Positions 27,556 through 36,449 of a DNA stretch of 64,000 nt are shown here, piece by piece. A model generated the notes under the pieces. The model worked only from the letters and a program-made list of their open reading frames with translations, searched no databases and was not told the origin of the DNA. Source of the stretch: an uncultured Granulosicoccaceae bacterium (lineage in GTDB: Bacteria > Pseudomonadota > Gammaproteobacteria > Granulosicoccales > Granulosicoccaceae); assembly GCA_937922675.1 (NCBI GenBank), contig CALAJN010000007.1, positions 165,584 to 229,583 on the forward strand. Reading direction: 5' to 3'. Position 1 is the stretch's first letter; each line of letters starts with the position of its first letter. A program made the position numbers and the translations under genes.

Positions 27556-28332
27556 ATGAAAGCAGTAATTCTGGCTGGTGGGCTTGGCACGCGGCTCAGC
27601 GAAGAGACGGCAATCAAGCCAAAACCCATGGTCGAAGTCGGCGACATGCCGATTATTTGGCACATCATGAAAATCTACGCCCACTATGGGGTGGATGATT
27701 TTGTGATCCTGTGCGGCTATCGTGGTCACGTAATCAAGGAGTTCTTTCGTAACTATTCCATGCGTTGCACCAGCGTGCGTTTTGATCTTCGATGTGGATC
27801 GATGGACATACTCGGAGCGGTCCCGGAACCCTGGACTGTCACTCTGGTAGACACCGGCGAGGAGACGATGACCGGTGGGCGCATCCGAAGGGCGGCTGAG
27901 TACATCGGTGATGAGACTTTCTTTCTGACCTATGGCGACGGAGTCAGTGACGTGAATCTGTCTGCGCTTGCTGAGCAGCATCGCCTGGAAGGCAATCAGG
28001 TGACTTTGACGGCAGTACAACCACCGGGACGTTTCGGTGCGCTTACCTTGGCAGAAGGTGATACCCGTGTGTCTGACTTTACCGAAAAACCGGACGGGGA
28101 CCGGGCATGGATCAACGGCGGTTACTTCTGTGTTGAGCCCTCGGCAATTGATTTGATCGATAGTGACGCTACCTCGTGGGAGAAGGCACCGTTGAGCCGT
28201 ATCGCGTCAGCCGGTCGGCTGGCAGCCTTCAAGCACTCGGGATTCTGGCATCCGATGGATACCCTGCGGGACAAGCATCACCTGGATCAGCTGTGGCGCG
28301 ATGGCGTGGCTCCCTGGAAGGTGTGGGAGTGA
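27556..28332 (+). CDS. rfbF: Glucose-1-phosphate cytidylyltransferase
   Basis: 258 residues, the usual RfbF length. The nucleotidyltransferase signature is MKAVILAGGLGTRLSEET, followed by KPMVEVGDMPIIWHIMKIY and the metal-binding YGDGVSDV. It makes CDP-glucose from CTP and glucose 1-phosphate. A TTG one base before the ATG opens the frame, but the ATG is preferred. First gene of rfbF / RmlC-like / rfbG; its stop overlaps the next start (GTGA). CDP-glucose feeds RfbG to give CDP-4-keto-6-deoxyglucose for surface glycans. Confidence 0.96.
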   Translation: MKAVILAGGLGTRLSEETAIKPKPMVEVGDMPIIWHIMKIYAHYGVDDFVILCGYRGHVIKEFFRNYSMRCTSVRFDLRCGSMDILGAVPEPWTVTLVDTGEETMTGGRIRRAAEYIGDETFFLTYGDGVSDVNLSALAEQHRLEGNQVTLTAVQPPGRFGALTLAEGDTRVSDFTEKPDGDRAWINGGYFCVEPSAIDLIDSDATSWEKAPLSRIASAGRLAAFKHSGFWHPMDTLRDKHHLDQLWRDGVAPWKVWE

Positions 28333-28859
28333 TTTTCACACCCACGTCCATTGACGGGGCCTGGATTGTCGACGTCGAGCGCCGCGAGGACAATCGTGGC
28401 TTCTTTGCGCGCATGTATTGCCATGAGGAGTTTGTGTCGGCAGGTTTGGAGCCCACCATCAGACAAGGAAATCTGTCCTACAACAAGCAAGCCGGAACGC
28501 TGCGCGGTATGCATTTTCAGCAGCCACCGCATCAGGAGACCAAGCTGGTGCGCTGCACCCGCGGAGCGGTGTTTGATGTCATCGTGGATATGCGCAAAGA
28601 CGCGCCGACCTACCTCACACACGTCGGTGTGCGATTGGATCAGGACAACCACCGTGCGCTCTATGTCCCGCGCTATTGTGCTCACGGCTATCTGACTCTG
28701 GAGCCTGATAGTGAGGTTACCTACCTTGTATCGGCTGACTACACACCGGGGCATGCTGGAGGGTTTCGGTTTGACGACCCCGCCCTGGGTATTGAGTGGC
28801 CAGCGCCTGCAGACATCGTGTCGGCCCAGGATCGTGCATGGCCGCTGATCACGTTGTGA
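28329..28859 (+). CDS. dTDP-4-dehydrorhamnose 3,5-epimerase-like protein (RmlC fold)
   Basis: 176 residues from the GTG at 28329, which overlaps the rfbF stop by 4 nt; GGAAGG lies upstream. RmlC signatures are present: REDNRGFFARMYCHEEF, GTLRGMHFQQPPHQETKLV with the catalytic His, and YVPRYCAHGYLTLEPDSEV. RmlC epimerises dTDP-4-keto-6-deoxyglucose, but with CDP-sugar genes on both sides this enzyme likely acts on a CDP-4-keto-6-deoxy-sugar. No RmlA, RmlB or RmlD is nearby, which argues against ordinary dTDP-rhamnose synthesis. Confidence 0.88.
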   Translation: MIFTPTSIDGAWIVDVERREDNRGFFARMYCHEEFVSAGLEPTIRQGNLSYNKQAGTLRGMHFQQPPHQETKLVRCTRGAVFDVIVDMRKDAPTYLTHVGVRLDQDNHRALYVPRYCAHGYLTLEPDSEVTYLVSADYTPGHAGGFRFDDPALGIEWPAPADIVSAQDRAWPLITL

Positions 28860-28888
28860 CTCATGCGTGAATCAGGCAGGAACAACGT

Positions 28889-29983
28889 ATGAACGCGACC
28901 AGCGAATCACGCGCATTCCCTGATCAGGGGTTCTGGTCTGGCAAGCGGGTTTTTCTGACCGGGCACACGGGCTTCAAGGGCAGCTGGCTTGCGCTCATGC
29001 TTGAGCAGCTCGGCTCGGTAGTCTACGGTTATGCCTTGCCGCCGGACACCGGTTGTGTGCTCTCGGCGGTGCCCCGCTACGCGGGTTGCGTGCACGCGGA
29101 TATTCGCGATCCACAGGCGCTGGGCAAGGCAATACGAGAAGCACGACCTGACGTGGTCTTGCATCTGGCAGCACAGCCTCTGGTGCGCCGCTCCTATGCC
29201 GATCCGAGAGAGACCATAGAGACCAACGTAATGGGGACGATGAACGTTCTCGAAGCGGTGCGCGAGCTCGATACGGTACGCGCTGTGGTCGTTGTGACTA
29301 CTGACAAGTGCTATCACAACAGAGAATGGGACTGGGGCTACCGTGAGTCTGAATCGCTAGGGGGCCATGACCCCTACAGCGCATCCAAGGCGTGCACAGA
29401 ATTGCTTGCCGCAGCCTGGCGAAGCTCCTTTCTCGGACACACGGGCATTGATACACGTGACACCCCAATAGCCACCGCTCGTGCGGGCAATGTCATTGGA
29501 GGCGGCGATGTCTCGGCTGACAGGCTGGTGCCGGATGTCATCCGATCGCTATCGAATTCCGAGGCTATCAATGTGCGCAACCCGCTCGCTGTGCGCCCTT
29601 GGCAACATGTGATCGAACCTTTGCACGGTTACCTGAGACTTGCCGAGTTGTTGTGCGGAAAAACGGGGGCTGAATTTGCTCAAGCCTTCAACTTCGGGCC
29701 TGCGGAGGAGGATTGCCGCTCGGTCGGTGACGTTGTCGATCTGCTCTGCGATCGTTGGGGCGCCGGGGGGTGGCAACACGATGACAGTGTTCAGCCGCAT
29801 GAGGCGCATCTACTCAAGCTGGACAGTTCACGCGCGCGCCGCCGGCTGGGCTGGAGGACGCGGTGGTCGCTCACCCAAGCCATCGAGGAAATCGTGCTCT
29901 GGGAGCAGGCGCGCCTGGCAGGGGATGATCTGCGCAAGATATCGCTTGCCAGTCTCGAGCGCTACCGATCTGCCGGGTCCTGA
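28889..29983 (+). CDS. rfbG: CDP-glucose 4,6-dehydratase
   Basis: 364 residues. Extended SDR with the cofactor motif GKRVFLTGHTGFKGSWLALM, characteristic of RfbG. The catalytic YSASKACTELL and the family sequence LSGKTGAEFAQAFNFGP (beginning LCGK here) are also visible. It converts CDP-glucose to CDP-4-keto-6-deoxyglucose. AGGAA lies 7 nt before the ATG. Last gene of the sugar module. The module supplies an intermediate but lacks the dehydrase E1/E3 genes needed for 3,6-dideoxyhexoses, so the final sugar is not defined here. Confidence 0.96.
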   Translation: MNATSESRAFPDQGFWSGKRVFLTGHTGFKGSWLALMLEQLGSVVYGYALPPDTGCVLSAVPRYAGCVHADIRDPQALGKAIREARPDVVLHLAAQPLVRRSYADPRETIETNVMGTMNVLEAVRELDTVRAVVVVTTDKCYHNREWDWGYRESESLGGHDPYSASKACTELLAAAWRSSFLGHTGIDTRDTPIATARAGNVIGGGDVSADRLVPDVIRSLSNSEAINVRNPLAVRPWQHVIEPLHGYLRLAELLCGKTGAEFAQAFNFGPAEEDCRSVGDVVDLLCDRWGAGGWQHDDSVQPHEAHLLKLDSSRARRRLGWRTRWSLTQAIEEIVLWEQARLAGDDLRKISLASLERYRSAGS

Positions 29984-30070
29984 AAACACCGCCCGACGTC
30001 TCAAACTGCGCACATTCTTGTCAAGAGATCTTACCCGTAGCCGTCAACCGGGGAGATACGGGCGCAGACG

Positions 30071-30700
30071 ATGATGGCAGGCATGGAAACCGGAACACTT
30101 GTGGTGATCGTTGGCGGTTTGTTGAGCGCTACGATCGTGTTTTTCTACAACCAGTTGGTGGCTTTGAAAAACCGGTATCAAAACGCGTTCTCTCAGATCG
30201 ATGTGCAGCTGCAGCGCCGCTATGAGTTGATTCCCAATCTGGTGGAAACCGCTCGCGCCTACCTCACACATGAGAACGAGACACTGACAGCCGTTACCGA
30301 AGCACGCAATCAGGCAGAGGCCCGTCGTCAGCAAGTGTCGAAGGCACAAACATCCGGTACGCCTACGGCCCGGGCAACCGATGGAGGTCTGATTCAATCA
30401 TTGGCCAACGCCGAGAGTTCTGTGGCCGGTGCGCTGGGGCGGATGAACATGGTCATGGAAGCCTACCCGGATCTGAAGGCTGACAAGCGGCTGTCTGAAT
30501 TGCACGACGACATTGTCTCAACCGAAAACCGCGTGTCGTTCTCGCGTCAGGCCTATTCGGATGCTGTGATGCGCTACAACACGGCGTGCGAACAGTTCCC
30601 GGCAGCGATCGTGGCCAAATTGTTCCGCTTTGAGGACGCGGAGTTGTTCGAGGCGGCAAATGACCACGCGCGCGAAGCTGTCAAGGTCTCGTTCGGCTAG
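30071..30700 (+). CDS. LemA family membrane protein
   Basis: 209 residues. An N-terminal transmembrane helix (TLVVIVGGLLSATIVFFY) is followed by the LemA helical domain: LKNRYQNAFSQIDVQLQRRY, LIPNLVETARAY and the C-terminal SFSRQAYSDAVMRYNTA. It has a His/Thr-rich insert absent from the shortest members. LemA proteins have an outward-facing helical bundle and no settled function. It is 28 nt upstream of an M48 metalloprotease gene, a recurrent pairing that suggests the protein is a partner of the protease. Confidence 0.92.
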   Translation: MMAGMETGTLVVIVGGLLSATIVFFYNQLVALKNRYQNAFSQIDVQLQRRYELIPNLVETARAYLTHENETLTAVTEARNQAEARRQQVSKAQTSGTPTARATDGGLIQSLANAESSVAGALGRMNMVMEAYPDLKADKRLSELHDDIVSTENRVSFSRQAYSDAVMRYNTACEQFPAAIVAKLFRFEDAELFEAANDHAREAVKVSFG

Positions 30701-30728
30701 GCTGCGGTCCCAAGCGAGCGCATAGCGC

Positions 30729-32756
30729 ATGGATTTCTTTGGCCAACAAGCGAACACGCGTCGGCGCTCCAGACTCTTGTTGCTGGGGTTCTTGCTGGCC
30801 TATACCGCTACCGCTGCGGTCATCTATTTTGGCATCGCGCTTGTCTCAAGGCAGCTTGGCCTGATACCGAGTGTGTTTGAACCGAGCGCACCGGTTGCGG
30901 TCGTGATCGGCTTGTTCTGGGTGGCCATTCTTGCGGGCTGCTTGTTTCGCTACCTTGATGTGCGGGCAGGAGGGCCCGCTCTTGCGCAGAAGTTCGGCGC
31001 AGAGCATGTCAGCGATTCCTCGCCACATGTCGAGGATCGAGAGCTCATCAATGTAGTGGCAGAAATGTCGGCCGCCGCGAACGCTCCGAGCCCGCAGGTG
31101 TTTGTGTTGCGCCGTGAAAACAGCGTCAATGCCTTTGTCCTCGGGGGAGCGCAAGACAAACGCGCTCTGGTCTTGACACAAGGGGCGCTGGATACCTTTG
31201 AGCGCGATGAGCTGCAAGCCGTGATTGCCCATGAGTTTGGTCATATCGCCCAAGGTGATCTGGAAGTGAACATGCGCTTGCTCACAGCACTGGGCGGCTT
31301 GATGGCGCTCGATGAGATGGGCCGTATGCTGATTGGCTCTGTCACCCTGAAGGCCTTGATTCGCAGAGACAAGAGTCAGAGCCTGCATCCAGGTGTGTTT
31401 GCCGGTTTGGCCATGCGTCTGTGCGGCAGCGTTGGGGTCTTCTTTGGATCCTTGCTGCGCAGCGCATTCTCGCGTCAACGCGAGTTTCTTGCTGATGCCT
31501 CGGCCGTGCAATTCACGCGAGCCCCGTTTGCACTGGCGTCTGCGTTGACAGCGATTTCAGAAGCAGACGACGAGGTGCCCTTGCATCTGCCCCAGGCTCC
31601 CGAGCTTGTCCATCTGTGCTTCTCGGGAGGACCTGGCCAAGGACTTGCCAGAAAAACTCGCCTGTGGAAACGCCCGCTGTTTGCCCGGTGGTTTGCTACC
31701 CACCCACCGGTGCCCGCACGCATAGACGCCATCGATCCACACTTTACAGTCAAGCGGCGCAAGCTCGACAAGGCAGCACGAGCCGCAGCACGCAAAGGGG
31801 ATGTTGGCGGCATGGCAGCGGTTGCGGCGCCCGTGTCTGCGGCACCGGCACTGGTCATGACGATGACAGCTGCCGCGGTGCATGCCGAGATGTCTGTGGC
31901 TGCTAACGGCAATGTCTACAGCGACGTTTCTTGTCTTGCTGCCATAGGGCCGAGGAACCCAACAGGCCTGGCTGATCGGATCATGCTGTTGTTGCCTGAT
32001 GAGCGCAGCTGCCTTGCGATATTGTTCGCCTGCTTTGTACCCGAGGAGCCGATCCCACGGCGTGAATTCCTTGATGAAGTGGCCTACTGTTTTGAGCAGA
32101 GCTTCAGCGACGCCGTACAAGAGCTCATGCTGTTGCTTCAGGAAGAGCTTGAATCTGATCGGATAGGTATTGTCGAGCATGCCGCCAGCGTGCTCAAGAG
32201 CAAGCTGGATATCGACAAGCGCCAGCATGCATTGTTGACTCTGGAGAAACTCGTCCGCGCTCTTGGGCATGAAGACCTGATGAGTTACGCCAGTTTGCAG
32301 CTGATACGGCGCAAGCTCGATGTCGAGTTTCCGGTGCTCACATCAGCCAAGTTGCAATCTGGTGCATGCAAGCGGGCCCAGGGTGGCAAGATCAAGGGTT
32401 TTGCAGCGATGGGAGAAGAATTTGCCTTGTTGTTATCCTTGATCGTCGAGGCCTCTGGCGCTGCTGCACAAGTGCTTGATGAGCAATACAAGCGTGTGCT
32501 GTCCTGTTACACCGGTGCAGAACTACCGCGTAGAAGCTCGAGTGAGCCGCAAATCATAGCGCAACTTGAGCAGGCCTTTCAGACACTGTATGTACAGCCA
32601 AAGGCTGTGAGAGCAGCCTTTGTTGAACACTGTGCGGAGATCATCTTGCACGATGGTATCGTCGCAGAACGTGAGCGCTCATTGCTGAGCTTGTTTGCCG
32701 CATCTCTTGGGTGTGAGACTGTGGCGCCAGCGCACTTGATATCTCGCGTTGCCTGA
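30729..32756 (+). CDS. M48 family (HtpX-like) membrane metalloprotease with TerB-like C-terminus
   Basis: 675 residues. Two N-terminal transmembrane helices (~16-40 and 55-75) precede a gluzincin domain with the zinc motif in VIAHEFGHIAQGD (His168, Glu169, His172). The third ligand region is REFLADASAVQFTR, and PPVPARIDAI is typical of M48B. The C-terminal ~300 residues lie beyond the protease. They are helical and end with an acidic motif, EIILHDGIVAERERSLLSLF, that looks like a TerB-type fold. That part is an inference from the DG...E spacing. It pairs with the LemA gene upstream. A likely role is membrane protein turnover. Confidence 0.85.
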   Translation: MDFFGQQANTRRRSRLLLLGFLLAYTATAAVIYFGIALVSRQLGLIPSVFEPSAPVAVVIGLFWVAILAGCLFRYLDVRAGGPALAQKFGAEHVSDSSPHVEDRELINVVAEMSAAANAPSPQVFVLRRENSVNAFVLGGAQDKRALVLTQGALDTFERDELQAVIAHEFGHIAQGDLEVNMRLLTALGGLMALDEMGRMLIGSVTLKALIRRDKSQSLHPGVFAGLAMRLCGSVGVFFGSLLRSAFSRQREFLADASAVQFTRAPFALASALTAISEADDEVPLHLPQAPELVHLCFSGGPGQGLARKTRLWKRPLFARWFATHPPVPARIDAIDPHFTVKRRKLDKAARAAARKGDVGGMAAVAAPVSAAPALVMTMTAAAVHAEMSVAANGNVYSDVSCLAAIGPRNPTGLADRIMLLLPDERSCLAILFACFVPEEPIPRREFLDEVAYCFEQSFSDAVQELMLLLQEELESDRIGIVEHAASVLKSKLDIDKRQHALLTLEKLVRALGHEDLMSYASLQLIRRKLDVEFPVLTSAKLQSGACKRAQGGKIKGFAAMGEEFALLLSLIVEASGAAAQVLDEQYKRVLSCYTGAELPRRSSSEPQIIAQLEQAFQTLYVQPKAVRAAFVEHCAEIILHDGIVAERERSLLSLFAASLGCETVAPAHLISRVA

Positions 32757-32762
32757 GCGGGT

Positions 32763-33581
32763 TTACTCATGCACGTCGTTAGTCGACAACACTGATTGCG
32801 CCAGATCGGGTCGGTCGGTCACGATACCGTTGACACCAACGCTTGCAAGGCGCGTCATCAAGGCGACGTCATTGATGGTCCAGTAAACCATCTGCAATCC
32901 CTGGTCTTGCGCCTTGGCAATGAACCTGCGCCTTGCGAGGGGCAAGCCATACCAGCTCACGGGGATCTGCAGATAATTGAAGCTGTGTGTCTGTGGGGAG
33001 CCTGGTCCTTTTCGCCCAGATCTGGAAAAATACAAGCGTGCCACTTCTTGCTGGCTTGCAGCTGTTGCGACCTCGGGTGCGCACTGGCGAAAGTGAGCAA
33101 GTGTTGCCGCATGAAAGCTTCCCACGGTCACGCTGTGTTCGCGTCCGGCTCTTTCGATAGCGCTGGCGACCGCTGTTGCTGCGGTGTCCGAACGGTCCTT
33201 GATATCGATATTGACGTGTACATCCGGGTAGCGCTCAAACAACTCACCCAGTGATTCGATACGCGCCCCTTCATTGCGCCAGGCGCGACCATCCAGGTCG
33301 GTGAAGTGGTGGCCAGCGTCAAGACGGGTGATGTTGGCAGCACTGTGGTCAATGACGCGGCCTCGTCCATTGGTGGTCCGATCCAGGCGCTCATCGTGTG
33401 TGACCATCACAACGCCATCTCGGCTCAAGCGCACATCGGTCTCAAGCACGTCGGCCTGGTGTTGCAGGGCAAGATCGAAGGCTTTTGCTGTGTTTTCCGG
33501 CGCCAACAGCGTTGAGCCCCGGTGGGCATAGATCCGTGTTCGGGTATCCTGAGTATCGAGGGGTGGAAGTTCGCAAGGCAT
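32763..33581 (-). CDS. Glycerophosphodiester phosphodiesterase family protein
   Basis: 272 residues. The GDPD catalytic motif IYAHRGSTLLAPENTAKAF and the metal-binding ETDVRLSRDGVVMVTHD are intact, with NIDIKD and YWTINDVALMTRL later, covering the whole TIM barrel. It has no signal peptide, so it is a cytoplasmic UgpQ-like enzyme that hydrolyses glycerophosphodiesters to glycerol 3-phosphate and an alcohol. It is convergent with the M48 gene (7 nt between stops). The next gene begins 54 nt beyond its start in the opposite direction. Confidence 0.92.
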   Translation of the reverse strand: MPCELPPLDTQDTRTRIYAHRGSTLLAPENTAKAFDLALQHQADVLETDVRLSRDGVVMVTHDERLDRTTNGRGRVIDHSAANITRLDAGHHFTDLDGRAWRNEGARIESLGELFERYPDVHVNIDIKDRSDTAATAVASAIERAGREHSVTVGSFHAATLAHFRQCAPEVATAASQQEVARLYFSRSGRKGPGSPQTHSFNYLQIPVSWYGLPLARRRFIAKAQDQGLQMVYWTINDVALMTRLASVGVNGIVTDRPDLAQSVLSTNDVHE

Positions 33582-33635
33582 GAGGGTTGGGTCTACGGTG
33601 GAATCACGGGGCGATTTGATGATCGCATTGACACG

Positions 33636-34628
33636 ATGAAAAGTTCACGAACAAGTCGACCGGCCAAGGCCGGTCTGGTAATTGCTGCGGCGGGTGGCGC
33701 CGTTGCAGCGACCGTTCTGACGCTTGCGACGGTTGCCTTTCTGACGCCCGATGCCTGGCCCGGGGATGTCTCGCCGGCAGTGCTGGCTGGGTCAAGTCGA
33801 GCCGGGGAGGCCGGTGGTGTCATTCCCGCCAATGCCACCTCCAGTGAGTTCACTGATTCCTCACAACGCCTGCCAGGCGAGGCAGGCAAGCCTGTCGATC
33901 TTGTACAGCTTCAGACCGCGCTTGAACAGGCCAAGGGTGAACGCGCCCAGTTGTCGGCCAGCCTGGTCACACTCAACCGGGATGTATTGGCGCTGGATGT
34001 GGCCGTGGAGAGTTTGTTGTCACAGCAAGCAGCACAGGACGTGGTAGACCCTGAGGCGGCGACGCAGGAGCCGGTCGCTGAGGCCGAGCCTGATCCGGTG
34101 TCAGCGGCACCGCAGCGTCGCCAAGGGCGCTGGGCTATTGCCGACAATCTGGTTGCAGCCGGACTTGACCCACAAACCGCTACTGATTTGCAGAGGCGCC
34201 AGGATGCCTGGCAGCTGGAGCGACTCGAGCTGATCGATCTTGCAGAGCGCGAGGGCTGGATAGAAACGGATCGCTACGAGCAAGAGCTGGACGCGCTGTC
34301 CGCATTGCGGCCAAACCTGCGCGAGGAGTTGGGCGATGACGGATGGGACCGCTACTTGATTGAAGCAGGTCGGCGCAACCGGGTCAGCATCGCGTCGATC
34401 ATTCCGGGCTCAGCTGCCGATACAGCAGGCCTCCAGGTAGGAGATGTGGTTGTGGATTACGGGGAGCAGCGGGTGTTCTCGCCGAGCGACCTGCAGGATG
34501 CAACACGATCAGGAGCGCGTGGCGAGGCTGTGACAATCACGGTGCAACGAGGTGGCAGCAGCCAGATTCTCAACACGGAGCGCGGGCCGCTTGGTGTGAC
34601 CTTGTCACGTCAGCGCAGCGACCCCTGA
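33636..34628 (+). CDS. Single-pass membrane protein with C-terminal PDZ domain
   Basis: 330 residues from ATG 33636; the frame continues upstream but overlaps the GDPD gene. One transmembrane helix (LVIAAAGGAVAATVLTLATVAF) lies near the N-terminus. A low-complexity Ser/Gly/Ala region and a short coiled-coil segment (LQTALEQAKGERAQLSASL) follow. Then comes a helical region rich in Glu/Arg and a PDZ domain (IASIIPGSAADTAGLQVGDVVVDYG ... split as IASIIPGSAADTAG and LQVGDVVVDYG). There is no protease domain. The topology puts the PDZ domain in the periplasm, where it may bind C-termini of envelope proteins. The function is otherwise unknown. Confidence 0.75.
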   Translation: MKSSRTSRPAKAGLVIAAAGGAVAATVLTLATVAFLTPDAWPGDVSPAVLAGSSRAGEAGGVIPANATSSEFTDSSQRLPGEAGKPVDLVQLQTALEQAKGERAQLSASLVTLNRDVLALDVAVESLLSQQAAQDVVDPEAATQEPVAEAEPDPVSAAPQRRQGRWAIADNLVAAGLDPQTATDLQRRQDAWQLERLELIDLAEREGWIETDRYEQELDALSALRPNLREELGDDGWDRYLIEAGRRNRVSIASIIPGSAADTAGLQVGDVVVDYGEQRVFSPSDLQDATRSGARGEAVTITVQRGGSSQILNTERGPLGVTLSRQRSDP

Positions 34629-34674
34629 ACGCAACTGAGCGCGCCTGACAGCGACTCCAAACCAGCACGGCGCA

Positions 34675-35598
34675 TCAAGCCGCGAGTGCTACCACCAGGG
34701 TTGCCTCAAGGCTTTCGTCCGGTTGCAACACATGCTGCCCGGCATCGATGCCCTGTGGCTCGAGATTGAAGGCGTCATTGGCGTTGCTGACCGGCTCCAC
34801 GGCAAAGTAGGGTTGGTCAGGGTTGTACAGGACCGCAAATCGGCAGACGTTGCTTGCTCTCAGGCTCAAGATCAGGCCGGCCCCTGGCCAGGCAAGTCTG
34901 ATGTCTCCTGCCAACCCGCTGAAGCAGTGATCGATGGCCTGGTTTGGGTCGATCGCTCGCGATGCGCGAAAATCGAGCTCGTCGGGCAAGGGCACTGCTG
35001 CGCCGTCGGGTAGACAATCGCCTGAGGTATCTGGAAACACCGCGTCTACCGGTAGTGTGAGCTCCGGCGTTGCTCCCTTGATAGTGCGTAGAAAGTAGGG
35101 ATGCCAGCCAAGACCGACTGGCATGTTGGTACTGCCGCGATTGGTCAGCGTCACCGTGGAGGTGAGTGTTTGCTCCTCCAGAACGTGCGCCACAGTCGCC
35201 TCCAGTGGCCACGGCCAGTTGACCGAAGCCTTGACGTTACTCTCATACACCTGGCTGTCAAAGTGACACACCAGGCGGGTATCGCTAGTGTCGATAACCT
35301 GCCAGGGCAGTTTGCGCAGAGGACCATGCATGGCATGGCGCTCGGCATCGGCCAGTTGAAACTTGTGGCCCTCGAAGTGAAATTGAGCGTCTCGGATTCG
35401 ATTGCTATAAGGCAACATCAGAAAGCTGGCGGCGCCGAGAAGTCCTGCCGCAGGCCCCGCATCTTCGGCTTCTGTACCGCGACAATCCGGCATTACATGC
35501 AACCACTCGCCCTGGTGATAGGCCTGTAGAGCGCACCAACGGACGCCCTCAGCCGGATCCAGCCATAAACGCCAGCGGGGTGAAGTGAGCAGGTACAT
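34675..35598 (-). CDS. Aldose 1-epimerase family protein
   Basis: 307 residues from ATG 35598 (an upstream in-frame GTG at 35628 exists). The galactose mutarotase fold is supported by FLMLPYSNRIRDAQFHFEG, the catalytic-His region AERHAMHGPLRK, and GLGWHPYFLRTIKGATPELT, which holds the second conserved His. Members interconvert alpha and beta anomers of hexoses, and some act on hexose-6-phosphates. It is not in a sugar operon here, so the substrate is open. It is convergent with the PDZ gene. Confidence 0.85.
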   Translation of the reverse strand: MYLLTSPRWRLWLDPAEGVRWCALQAYHQGEWLHVMPDCRGTEAEDAGPAAGLLGAASFLMLPYSNRIRDAQFHFEGHKFQLADAERHAMHGPLRKLPWQVIDTSDTRLVCHFDSQVYESNVKASVNWPWPLEATVAHVLEEQTLTSTVTLTNRGSTNMPVGLGWHPYFLRTIKGATPELTLPVDAVFPDTSGDCLPDGAAVPLPDELDFRASRAIDPNQAIDHCFSGLAGDIRLAWPGAGLILSLRASNVCRFAVLYNPDQPYFAVEPVSNANDAFNLEPQGIDAGQHVLQPDESLEATLVVALAA

Positions 35599-35776
35599 CG
35601 TTTCTTGTCCGGGTTCTGCGATAACCACAGCTTGTCACAAGTCCCCGCGGAAGTTAGTGGTATCGGTGCGCGAGGCGTTGCGGCGCCGGGTATGAGTTCC
35701 TACACTGACAGGCAGTGCCGCAATGGCCCTTGATTTTCCTCCCTTTCGGTTTTCATCCACGCACTGTTCTCTCAAG

Positions 35777-36433
35777 ATGACTCGTTTAACTCAGGTCGTA
35801 TCGCACAGCCTTGCTGCGATGATTTTGTTCGGTACAGCCAACGTACACGCGCAGTCCGGCCTCAAGCTGGGCGAAGAGCCTGAGGGACCGGTGCTTGATC
35901 TGGGCGCCCAGCGTTCGGATGAGGCAAGTCCTGGTGGTGCCGATGGCTCAGCTTCGGATGCCAACGCGTTGGGTAACGCGTCTCTGGGCAGTGAGCCGAC
36001 CGGCGAGCTTGAGCGCACGGTCCATGGAGACTGGGAGGTGGCCTGCGCCGCTAATGGTCAATGCGCCATGGCACAGATTGGCGCCGATGAATCCGGCACG
36101 CCGGTACTCGAGATGGTGATTCGAAAATTGCCCGAGCCGCTGGAAGTCGGTGATCGCACGGCCACGGCTGTACTCGATGTGGTGACGCCTCTGGGGGTCG
36201 TTCTGACCGAAGGCATAGGTCTGACAATAGACGGTGGCCGCACCGAGTCCGCACCGTTCCAGATCTGCACCGAACAAGGCTGCCTGGTCAGAGAGCCCAT
36301 AGATGATGAGCTCGTGCGGCGCTTGCAGCGCGGTGCTACCGCTGTTGTTGGCATGGTCGCTGCCAATCAGGGTCTGGTCGAGTCCAATATCTCGTTGACA
36401 GGCTTTACCGCTGCGTATAAGGCGGTCAGGTAG
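35777..36433 (+). CDS. Exported invasion-associated locus B (IalB)-like protein
   Basis: 218 residues from ATG 35777, which gives a clear Sec signal peptide (basic MTRLTQVVSH, hydrophobic core, cleavage at NVHA|QSG). An upstream in-frame ATG at 35723 would spoil the signal. A Ser/Gly/Ala/Asp-rich linker precedes the IalB domain: HGDWEVACAANGQC, then LGVVLTEGIGLTID and PFQICTEQGCLVRE. The two Cys pairs suggest disulfides. IalB-type proteins are periplasmic or surface proteins; some affect host cell entry, but most bacterial copies are uncharacterised. It lies 16 nt upstream of the SDR gene. Confidence 0.8.
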   Translation: MTRLTQVVSHSLAAMILFGTANVHAQSGLKLGEEPEGPVLDLGAQRSDEASPGGADGSASDANALGNASLGSEPTGELERTVHGDWEVACAANGQCAMAQIGADESGTPVLEMVIRKLPEPLEVGDRTATAVLDVVTPLGVVLTEGIGLTIDGGRTESAPFQICTEQGCLVREPIDDELVRRLQRGATAVVGMVAANQGLVESNISLTGFTAAYKAVR

Positions 36434-36436
36434 TTC

Positions 36437-36444
36437 GGGGGGGG
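36437..36444 (+). repeat. G8 homopolymer in the ribosome-binding region of the SDR gene
   Basis: A run of eight G residues lies 5 nt before the ATG at 36450 and doubles as the purine-rich ribosome site. Slippage here would alter spacing and strength of translation initiation without touching the protein. Confidence 0.7.
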
Positions 36445-36449
36445 CAAGC

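Noticed and set aside
28329..28859. Gene symbol rmlC for the epimerase-like gene
   Set aside because: The neighbours are CDP-sugar genes, with no RmlA/B/D. The family is clear but the rhamnose pathway is not.
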